This document shows positions 5,398 to 10,423 of a DNA stretch of 10,423 nt, one piece after another. Made by a program: the position numbers and the translations under genes. The stretch's first letter is position 1. Each line of letters opens with the position of its first letter. The DNA is taken from the NCBI GenBank assembly GCA_964344965.1, contig CAYFPJ010000027.1, positions 1 to 10,423 of the forward strand. Reading direction: 5' to 3'. Source of the stretch: UM-FILTER-37-12 sp964344965 (lineage in GTDB: Bacteria > Patescibacteriota > Patescibacteriia > Magasanikbacterales > UBA922). Below the pieces are notes generated by a model that saw only the letters and a list, made by a program, of their open reading frames with translations, did no database searches and was not told the DNA's origin.

Positions 5398-5933
5398 ATT
5401 TTCAAAAAAGGGATTCTGGCTTTTTTTGCCCCAATGCAGTCCTGATCACTATCAGTCATTAAGATGCAGTTAGGATATTTGCCTTTCAAAATTTGCAGAG
5501 GAATGCCAGTTTGTTTGGAGGATCCACAGCGACTTTTGTCAATAGAATTTTTTATGTCAAAAATATCTAACAATTTTAATTTTTTTAGAACAAATATAGT
5601 CTCACCTCTTTGTCCGCCCGTAGCATAGACAAAATTATATTTGTTTTTATTTTTAATTATCCAATCAACTATTAGGTATTTTTTTATTTTTGGAAGGATG
5701 TTATTTTTTTGTAATCCTAGAAAAATTTGATTATATTTTTTAAAATATTTTTCCTTAGTTATTTTTTGCTTAGAAATTATTTTAAATATTTTGTAAGTAT
5801 CAGAAATACCGGATGATTTTATTTTTTCTATATCTTCTATTCTTTTTTCTCCTAACAATTTTGTCATTATGGTTTTTTCAATCAACCACATGTCAGTCAG
5901 TGTTCCGTCGATGTCGCAAATGATAGTTAACAT
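5385..5933 (-). CDS. HAD-superfamily hydrolase
   Basis: The 182-residue protein carries the haloacid dehalogenase phosphatase motifs: ICDIDGTLTD (D7 nucleophile, D9 acid/base), VYATGG (T105, motif II), SSKQTGIP (K140, motif III) and LMTDSDQDCIGAKKA (D161 and the following Asp residues, motif IV). The helical cap between motifs I and II (about 15-95) is rich in Lys and Ile. Such enzymes usually dephosphorylate small phosphorylated metabolites; the substrate cannot be read from the sequence. The gene is extremely AT-rich (12 G+C in the 60 bases 5641-5700), much more so than its neighbours. No Shine-Dalgarno site is visible before the ATG. An overlapping + strand frame here has no recognisable domain. 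Confidence 0.85.
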   Translation of the reverse strand: MLTIICDIDGTLTDMWLIEKTIMTKLLGEKRIEDIEKIKSSGISDTYKIFKIISKQKITKEKYFKKYNQIFLGLQKNNILPKIKKYLIVDWIIKNKNKYNFVYATGGQRGETIFVLKKLKLLDIFDIKNSIDKSRCGSSKQTGIPLQILKGKYPNCILMTDSDQDCIGAKKARIPFLKIKNT

Positions 5934-5938
5934 ATTAA

Positions 5939-5982
5939 GTAGGTTGCGGGCAGGGGTGGCGTTGGGTAGACGCTGCCCCTAC
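5939..5982. repeat. GC-rich hairpin repeat with GTAG/CTAC ends
   Basis: GTAG (5939-5942) pairs with CTAC (5979-5982), GGGCA (5948-5952) with TGCCC (5974-5978), and GCGT (5959-5962) with ACGC (5970-5973), leaving small bulges. Its GC content contrasts with the AT-rich HAD gene next to it. Similar GTAGGGGC...GCCCCTAC hairpins are, as I recall, a common dispersed repeat type. It may serve as the end of the ATP-grasp-like transcript, although no T run follows on that strand. Confidence 0.45.
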
Positions 5983-6012
5983 CCTTGGTTGAGTGAGAAA
6001 ATGGCTCTCTGC

Positions 6013-6930
6013 CTACCCAATGAGCAGAGGGCCGTGAGTGGAGTTGTCATTGATCATCCTGGCCGTCGAGTACTGGGTATACCCGGTGACGACTTGGTCG
6101 CCGATGACGAGAATGACGAGTTGACAGTTCTTTCCGTCGTGTTGGGCGGGGATGACAGCGTCCTGTGCGATGAGTTTCCCCTCTCGGAAGCAGCGTTTCA
6201 GGAAGCGTGCCTTGCCGCCAGGCTTGCCGAAGAGCACCGAGTGCCTGGCCCGTTGACACTCGGGACTACTCTTATCGCAGAACTTGAGGACTACCTCGAT
6301 GGGGATGTCCTCCCAGTCGTTCTGTTCTACGAAGTAGTGTCGTGGAATTAGGACCCGCTCGCCTTCCCAGCTCCTGCTCAGTTTGGCGAGGCGCATCTTG
6401 TTGTCGATCCGCAGTCCGTCGTGAGGAAGGAGATTTGATGCTACTCGTCGGCCGTTGCGGCCGTATAGGTAGACGAGCTGTTCTCCGTTGATCGCCGTTT
6501 CCCAGTCGATGATCTCTCCACCCTTGAGTCCAAGATTATCGAGCTCGATGAGGAAGAGCTCGAGCTCGGGGAGGTAATCTTCGTTGGCGAGAGAGAAGAG
6601 CTTTGGGAAGTGGCGGAGATAGTTGGGGTTGATCTGAACTCCGCCTGCACGGGCCAGGTTGAGAGCTGTTCCCCACCCATCGACGAAGCAAGCGTTGATC
6701 TCCAGGATGTGGAGTCGCTCGTTGTTGAAGTAGGCATCCAGTCGGTAGAACGGAGTCTGCGTCACACCAACTGAGATGTTGAAGGTCTTCAAGAGCCACG
6801 AGAGCTCATCCAGCACTTCGACTGGGATTCGAACCCCGACTTCGGTTGTCTGGTGATGGTAGGTCCGATAGATCACCGGCGCCAGGTCACCTTCCTCGAG
6901 GCTAGTTTTTGCGAACTCGATTTTTTTCAC
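6013..6930 (-). CDS. Putative ATP-grasp-fold protein (possibly circularly permuted type), GC-rich
   Basis: No specific family is certain. RLDAYFNNERLHILEINACF (about 63-82) resembles the metal-binding Asp/Glu-x-Asn of ATP-grasp enzymes. IEVVLKF (K216), VLFGKPGGKARFLKR (about 232-246) and LIAQDAVIPAQ (about 253-263) resemble the nucleotide-binding Lys, glycine loop and hinge. This order, with the metal site before the nucleotide lysine, recalls the circularly permuted ATP-grasp group such as glutathionylspermidine synthase-like proteins, so an amide- or peptide-bond ligase is plausible. The GTG at 6930 gives 305 residues and is preferred to a TTG at 6996, which lies inside a terminator hairpin. 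Composition is anomalous (34 G+C in 60 bases at 6121-6180). Several long open frames on both strands here are by-products of this composition. Confidence 0.55.
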   Translation of the reverse strand: MKKIEFAKTSLEEGDLAPVIYRTYHHQTTEVGVRIPVEVLDELSWLLKTFNISVGVTQTPFYRLDAYFNNERLHILEINACFVDGWGTALNLARAGGVQINPNYLRHFPKLFSLANEDYLPELELFLIELDNLGLKGGEIIDWETAINGEQLVYLYGRNGRRVASNLLPHDGLRIDNKMRLAKLSRSWEGERVLIPRHYFVEQNDWEDIPIEVVLKFCDKSSPECQRARHSVLFGKPGGKARFLKRCFREGKLIAQDAVIPAQHDGKNCQLVILVIGDQVVTGYTQYSTARMINDNSTHGPLLIG

Positions 6931-6976
6931 TCTTATCTCACAATGTCTGGTGTCTTTTGCTGATTTAGCAGGCAGA

Positions 6977-7007
6977 CAAACAAAAGCCCCCTCCAATTAA
7001 GGAGGGG
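6977..7007 (-). terminator. Terminator of the TrpR-like gene
   Basis: CCCCTCC (6988-6994) pairs with GGAGGGG (7001-7007) around AATTAA. Read on the minus strand the stem is followed by GCTTTTGTTTG, a T-rich tract, so it fits the end of the leftward TrpR-like transcript whose stop is at 7042. On the + strand a T6 run (7014-7019) lies seven bases from the stem and is less suitable. Confidence 0.7.
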
Positions 7008-7041
7008 ACCATCTTTTTTGTAAATTACAATTAGAAAAACG

Positions 7042-7356
7042 TTAAGACAATCCACTCCCTAATTGGGTTGGACTGTTGTGGTGTAGTTTTGTAAAGATTG
7101 TCCGATATCCTCCACCTTTTCCCCAGAGCCACTTGGCTACGCGAGCAATAGTGGTAGAACTAAGTCCTGTCTTTTTTTCAATAGTTGTGTAAGGGATTTT
7201 GTCTTGCAACATTTTTGCTGCTTCGAGACGATTACTAAATTCTAGAATTTCTTTTTCTGTCATTAGATCACGAAGAAATCTCCTGGCTTCTTTTGGAGTT
7301 TCGAGGGTTAGTATTGCCTCAACCAATTTTACATTTTTTTTACTTTTCCAGTTCAT
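7042..7356 (-). CDS. YerC/TrpR-like DNA-binding transcriptional regulator
   Basis: The 104-residue protein matches the Trp-repressor superfamily, YerC/YecD branch. An N-terminal helical part with RDLMTEKEILEFSNRLEAAK (about 29-48) is followed by a helix-turn-helix, IPYTTIEKKTGLSSTTIARV (about 54-73), and WLWGKGGGY. The family binds operator DNA as a dimer; TrpR itself needs tryptophan, but the YerC branch is poorly characterised and its ligand is unknown. The last 14 residues are polar and probably unstructured. The ATG at 7356 lies about 7 nt from the predicted transcription start, so the mRNA is nearly leaderless. The promoter is covered by two tandem palindromes, which suggests autoregulation. 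The Smr gene is divergent from it. Confidence 0.85.
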   Translation of the reverse strand: MNWKSKKNVKLVEAILTLETPKEARRFLRDLMTEKEILEFSNRLEAAKMLQDKIPYTTIEKKTGLSSTTIARVAKWLWGKGGGYRTIFTKLHHNSPTQLGSGLS

Positions 7357-7364
7357 AGATATGT

Positions 7365-7400
7365 ACTTTATTATAATAAAGTGCTTTAGTCAAGTAAAGT
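7365..7400 (-). promoter_or_regulatory. Promoter of the TrpR-like gene overlapped by two tandem 18-bp palindromic operators
   Basis: ACTTTATTATAATAAAGT (7365-7382) is a perfect 18-bp palindrome. The next 18 bp, GCTTTAGTCAAGTAAAGT (7383-7400), repeat its CTTTA...TAAAGT half-sites. On the minus strand the -10 TATAAT (7370-7375) lies in the first unit and a -35-like TTTACT (7393-7398), 17 nt away, in the second, so bound dimers would block both boxes. The site length matches classical 18-bp trp operators, although the half-site is CTTTA rather than CTAGT. Confidence 0.65.
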
Positions 7401-7420
7401 ATGTGGATATCTTTCTAAAC

Positions 7421-7449
7421 TGTTCAAAAATACAGTATTTGGATATAAT
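7421..7449 (+). promoter_or_regulatory. Probable promoter of the Smr gene
   Basis: A perfect -10 TATAAT lies at 7444-7449. Seventeen nt upstream is only a weak -35 (TGTTCA, 7421-7426). Transcription would start near 7456, about 16 nt before the start codon. Confidence 0.45.
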
Positions 7450-7471
7450 ATTTAGGATTAATAAAGATATT

Positions 7472-7741
7472 ATGAAAAATCAAACCTTCTTCGCCGCTTC
7501 TCTAGACGACGCCATACCCACCATCGATCTACATCAGACTGACAATATCCCAGACGCTCTTATTCTCCTAGAAAAAGAGCTGTATCACATTTTTAAACAA
7601 GGTCACAAATATTGTCGAATCGTACATGGCATTGGAGAAGGTAAAATGACCCAAGCAGTACATCGGTCTTTAGTAAAAAATCCTATGATTAGAGACTTAA
7701 AAAAGGAAGAGAATGGGGGTAGTACAATTGCTTTATTTTAA
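7472..7741 (+). CDS. Stand-alone Smr-domain protein
   Basis: The 89-residue protein is essentially one Smr domain (small MutS-related, as found at the C-terminus of MutS2). TIDLHQ (about 17-22) is the N-terminal DLHG-type motif, VHGIGEG (51-57) is the HGxGxG motif, and NGGSTIALF closes the domain as in the family. Smr domains have nuclease or nucleic-acid-binding activity; those of MutS2 in Bacillus have been linked to rescue of collided ribosomes, and small free Smr proteins remain poorly understood. The ATG at 7472 is chosen because the frame upstream (from 7199) has no homology and is antisense to the TrpR-like gene. It is divergent from that gene and followed by a long non-coding leader. 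Confidence 0.85.
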   Translation: MKNQTFFAASLDDAIPTIDLHQTDNIPDALILLEKELYHIFKQGHKYCRIVHGIGEGKMTQAVHRSLVKNPMIRDLKKEENGGSTIALF

Positions 7742-7790
7742 GCTATTTTTTAACTATCCATACCTTATCCACACTGTCCACACGCTATAC

Positions 7791-7819
7791 TTGACAGTAT
7801 ATAGAAAATAATATATTAT
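7791..7819 (+). promoter_or_regulatory. Strong promoter upstream of the 23S leader
   Basis: TTGACA (7791-7796), a 17-nt spacer and TATTAT (7814-7819) make a near-consensus sigma70 promoter. The predicted start is near 7826. No protein gene lies downstream before the terminator at 8018-8040, so it drives a structured RNA or the 23S leader. Confidence 0.75.
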
Positions 7820-7825
7820 ATGCAG

Positions 7826-8040
7826 GCGTTCAATTGACCCCTAGGGGTCTTTGAAACCCGTCTAAAATTTTGAGTTTTTACTTTGCTTGTCAAGCAACCA
7901 CGTCCACTGTATCACTTGGACCTCTGGATAAAAGTAGCATCACAAAAACATCATGTTACACTTTATCACAATATTCAGAGATTCAAGCCAGTAAGGACAT
8001 TACTATATTTTGTTCCGACCGCTTTCTCAAGCGGTTTTTT
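7826..8040 (+). ncRNA. Candidate structured small RNA of about 215 nt, family not recognised
   Basis: The segment lies between a strong promoter and a strong terminator and has no credible ORF. It can form successive hairpins: the 14-nt palindrome GACCCCTAGGGGTC (7836-7849); TTGCT-TGTCA-AGCAA (about 7882-7896); GTCCA/TGGAC with outer CCA/TGG (about 7899-7928); and a long stem in which CTCTG and GATAAA pair with TTTATC and CAGAG (about 7922-7981). CACAATAT also has a near match in ATATTTTG downstream, a competing option. It shows no tmRNA, RNase P, SRP or clear 6S RNA features. The alternative is that it is only the transcribed, attenuated leader of the 23S rRNA. Confidence 0.45.
8018..8040 (+). 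terminator. Strong intrinsic terminator upstream of 23S
   Basis: ACCGCTT (8018-8024) pairs perfectly with AAGCGGT (8029-8035) around TCTC, followed by an uninterrupted T run to 8040. It lies between the promoter at 7791 and the 23S gene, so rRNA transcription must either read through it or begin after it. Confidence 0.88.
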
Positions 8041-8060
8041 CTTCACCAATTTTACAAATC

Positions 8061-8104
8061 ATTTCACACCTGTTTTCAAAATATTTTGAAAACAAATGTG
8101 AGAT
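8061..8104. repeat. Long AT-rich hairpin in the 23S leader
   Basis: A perfect 24-bp palindrome (8071-8094, opening TGTTTTCAAAA) is flanked by a 2x2 mismatch and then TCACA (8064-8068) pairing with TGTGA (8097-8101), with further AT pairs outside. It lacks a following T run, so it is not an ordinary terminator. It may be an rRNA processing stem or an inserted repeat. Confidence 0.65.
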
Positions 8105-8160
8105 AGATTTACGACTGATCATTACAATTTAATAATCAAGAAAATAGTAAGTAAAAATAT

Positions 8161-8195
8161 TTGGATAAGAATTTATTTTGCGATTCTTATTCCAA
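8161..8195 (+). other. Hairpin just upstream of the 23S 5' end
   Basis: TTGGATAAGAAT (8161-8172) pairs with ATTCTTATTCCAA (8183-8195) with one bulged base. It ends about 28 nt before the mature 23S 5' end and may be an RNase III-type processing signal. No convincing second promoter was found between 8041 and 8222; the best candidate (TTTACG 8108-8113, TAATAA 8130-8135) is weak. Confidence 0.5.
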
Positions 8196-8445
8196 AGAAA
8201 GCACAATTATGTGTTTTCGTAGTGCGCTAATTCTAAGAGCGTATGGTGGATGCCTAGACACTACTTAACGATGAAGGACGTCGCAAGGTGCGATAAGCTT
8301 CGGGGAGGTCCTAAGCAACCTTTGATCCGGAGATTTCCGAATGGGGGAACCCAGTTCCGAGAAATCGGGATTACTGTCTTGACGCAAGTCTTGATGGAGA
8401 AGACCTGGTGAAGTGAAACATCTCAGTAGCCAGAGGAAAAGAAAA

Positions 8446-8531
8446 CGAATTATATTAGCTTTTGGCTTTCAGTCTTTAGCTTTCGGTTCTGCCGATCGCG
8501 GAAGTCTGATAGCTGATTGCTAGTTGTGATT
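8446..8531 (+). other. 23S expansion 1 (domain I)
   Basis: Between AGAGGAAAAGAAA and GATTCCCTTAGTAG there are about 83 nt where E. coli has about 8. The flanks pair (AATTATA 8448-8454 with TGTGATT 8525-8531, TAGC 8456-8459 with GCTA 8519-8522), so the insert lengthens an existing helix. Its interior is an imperfect inverted repeat of AGCTTT/AGCTGAT-like units. Confidence 0.65.
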
Positions 8532-8581
8532 CCCTTAGTAGTGGCGAACGAAAGGGGAAGAGCCTAAACCTATATCGTGTT

Positions 8582-8625
8582 GTATTCGCAGATGATTTGT
8601 CTTTTGACTTGTTTGATGTGAATAC
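8582..8625 (+). other. 23S expansion 2 (domain I)
   Basis: GTATTC (8582-8587) pairs with GAATAC (8620-8625), with a further CA/TG, and a GTC-TTTT-GAC tip closes a hairpin of 44 nt. It sits between GAGCCTAAACC and the conserved GAGTAGGGCGGGACACG, a region of variable length among bacteria, so it is probably a lengthened variable helix. Confidence 0.5.
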
Positions 8626-8865
8626 TTAAAGGACAGGCCGTTGCGGTATAGGTGTTGTAGGGTATAATGTCAGCTACCTGTGATGCTGGTCGTTCAAAAA
8701 TTATATATAGTCGAAGACTCCTGGAACGGAGCTCCATAGAAGGTGATAGACCTGTAGACGAAATATATGTTTTTGGCGATATTATATTCCTGAGTAGGGC
8801 GGGACACGTGAAATCCCGTTTGAACCCGGGCCGACTATGGTCCAAGGCTAAATATAAGTAGTGAT

Positions 8866-8902
<37 letters not shown>

Positions 8903-9474
8903 CAGCCCGGAGAGGGCGATGAAATAGTATTTGAAACCATATGCTTACAATGAGCCAAAGCCCTAGGTTCGTCCAGGGTGATGGTGTTCCTATTGAAGAA
9001 TGAGCCTGCGAGTGTGCTATGTGTGGCAAGGTTAAAGGCCTCTGGTCTGAAGCCGTAGGGAAACCGAGTCTTAACCGGCGCTTTTAGTCTCACATACACG
9101 ACCCGAAACCGGGTGAGCAATCCATGACCAGGTTGAACCCTGACGATAAGTCAGGGGGAGGACCGAACCCACTCGCCGTGCAACACGAGGGGATGAGTTG
9201 TGGATAGCGGAGAAATTCTAATCGAACTCGGTAATAGCTGGTTCTCCTCGAAATAGTTTTAGGACTAGCTGTATGTGTTCCCTCTGGGGGTAGAGCACTG
9301 GATGAGAAGTGGGTCCTTCGGGATACCCTTTTCAATCAAACTCCGAATACCAGAGATTTATAGCATGCAAGTTAGACTGCGGGGGCTAAGCTTCGTAGTC
9401 AAAAGGGAAACAGCCCAGACCGCCAATTAAGGTCCCTAAATTGATACTAAGTGTAAAAGGTGGTGTTAATTCTC

Positions 9475-9511
<37 letters not shown>

Positions 9512-10103
9512 TAAAGATAGCGTAATAGCTCACTGGTCAAGAGTTTTCGCGCCGAAAATGTACCGGGGCTAAAGTATCGTACCGAAATTGCGGATTTCCC
9601 GACTTTACGTCGGGAAGTGGTAGAGGAGCATTCCTATCGCGTTGAAGTCGGACCCGTGAGGGCCGGTGGAGCGGTGGGAAGAGAGAATGCAGGCACAAGT
9701 AGCAAAAATGCTGGTGAAAGTCCAGCACGCCGAAAACCCAAGGTTTCCAGGGCAACGTGAATCGTCCCTGGGTTAGTCGATCCTAAGGCCAGGCCCTCGC
9801 AAGGGGGCGTAACCGATGGAAGAGCAGGTTAATATTCCTGCACTCTGTATAGTTTGTTAATAGACCCGCATCTCAATTGTTTGAGCGTTGTATGGCTACA
9901 CGTCTCGCAAGAGTGAGACCGCGACTTCGGTCAAGGTCAAGTCAAGTTTGAGAGGTGCCAAGAAAAATTTGTTAACGCTAGGCTATATAGAATCGTACCG
10001 CAAACCGACACAGGTGGGTAGGTCGAGTAGACCAAGGCGCACGAGAGAAACATTGGTTAAGGAACTCGGCAAAACAGCGACCGTAACTTCGGGATAAGGT
10101 CTG

Positions 10104-10212
10104 CCCCCCGGCTTCACTCTGTACTTCGTCAGAGTTGCGCCGGGCAGGCTAGTCTGTACAGACTAGCCTGCCCGGCGCAGCCTGAACGATAGTGAAGGGC
10201 GGAGCCGGGGGG
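10104..10212 (+). other. 23S expansion 3 with a perfect 44-bp palindrome
   Basis: CCCCCCGGC (10104-10112) pairs with GCCGGGGGG (10204-10212) and TTCACT (10113-10118) with AGTGAA (10191-10196), forming a base stem. Within it are a small hairpin CTCTG/CAGAG (10117-10121, 10130-10134; its first two bases compete with the base stem) and a perfect palindrome at 10136-10179 centred on GTAC. It replaces the tip of a helix in the region before GCGACTGTTTACCAAAAACA that is only about 30 nt in B. subtilis, judged from memory. It is far more GC-rich than the rest of the gene. Confidence 0.8.
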
Positions 10213-10369
10213 CCGCAGCTAAAGATTCCACGCGACTGTTTACCAAAAACACAGCTCTCTGCTAACACGTAAGTGGATGTATAGGGGGCGATGCCTGGCC
10301 AGTGCCAGAACGTTAAGGCGAGGGGTTAGTCTTTATGGCGAAGCTCTGAACTGAAGCGCTGGTGAACGC

Positions 10370-10423
<54 letters not shown>

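Noticed and set aside
5869..6351. 160-residue + strand open frame
   Set aside because: It spans the antisense of the HAD start, the intergenic hairpin and the 3' part of the ATP-grasp-like gene, and has no recognisable domain. It is a by-product of GC-rich coding on the other strand.
6047..6799. Several minus-strand frames of 70-98 residues inside the ATP-grasp-like gene
   Set aside because: They are low-complexity (Ser/Thr- or Arg-rich), alternative frames of a longer gene with better motifs.
7826..8040. Identification of the leader RNA as 6S, tmRNA, RNase P or SRP RNA
   Set aside because: No tRNA-like ends, tag ORF, GNRA/SRP tetraloop core or P4 motif is visible, and the ends do not pair as a clear 6S rod.
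7870..8106. Two overlapping + strand frames of 68-78 residues in the 23S leader
   Set aside because: Both read through a strong terminator and hairpins and have no family resemblance or start signals; the region looks non-coding.

Overview
The window looks like a chromosomal segment of a Patescibacteria/CPR bacterium, most likely of the Parcubacteria group. This is inferred from AT-rich small genes with few clear Shine-Dalgarno sites, a ruvC / rpsO / pnp neighbourhood, short stand-alone Smr and YerC/TrpR-like proteins, and a 23S rRNA gene with several expanded helices and no 16S gene directly upstream. All stops used are TAA or TAG and no in-frame TGA is needed, so the standard code fits.

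Left part (1-4140): an information-processing block on the + strand. It starts with a possible yebC tail, then ruvC (Holliday junction resolvase), rpsO (ribosomal protein S15, with a strong promoter and a leader that can fold in alternative ways), an NYN-domain putative RNase overlapping rpsO by 20 nt, a 107-bp hairpin repeat, and pnp (polynucleotide phosphorylase), closed by a strong terminator. The rpsO-pnp pairing is classical; a second predicted RNA-processing enzyme sits between them here.

Middle part (4141-7741): accessory genes. A complete alpha-type riboflavin synthase stands alone. It is followed by a roughly 408-bp element in which a small GIY-YIG nuclease gene, broken by a one-base frameshift, fills the space between two inverted-repeat arms. 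Then come tRNA-Leu(TAG), a very AT-rich HAD-family hydrolase (minus strand), a strikingly GC-rich ATP-grasp-like gene (minus strand, likely acquired), a YerC/TrpR-like repressor (minus strand) behind two tandem 18-bp palindromes covering its promoter, and a divergent Smr-domain gene.

Right part (7742-10423): a 480-bp non-coding leader followed by the 5' two-thirds of a 23S rRNA gene. The leader holds a near-consensus promoter, a run of hairpins and a strong terminator (7791-8040), which together look like an independent structured small RNA of about 215 nt, followed by two more long hairpins before the 23S start. The 23S carries three expansion segments, the last built around a perfect 44-bp palindrome.

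The most noteworthy items are the GIY-YIG/inverted-repeat element, the orphan structured RNA ahead of an unlinked 23S gene, the palindromic 23S insertion, and the tandem operator at the TrpR-like gene.
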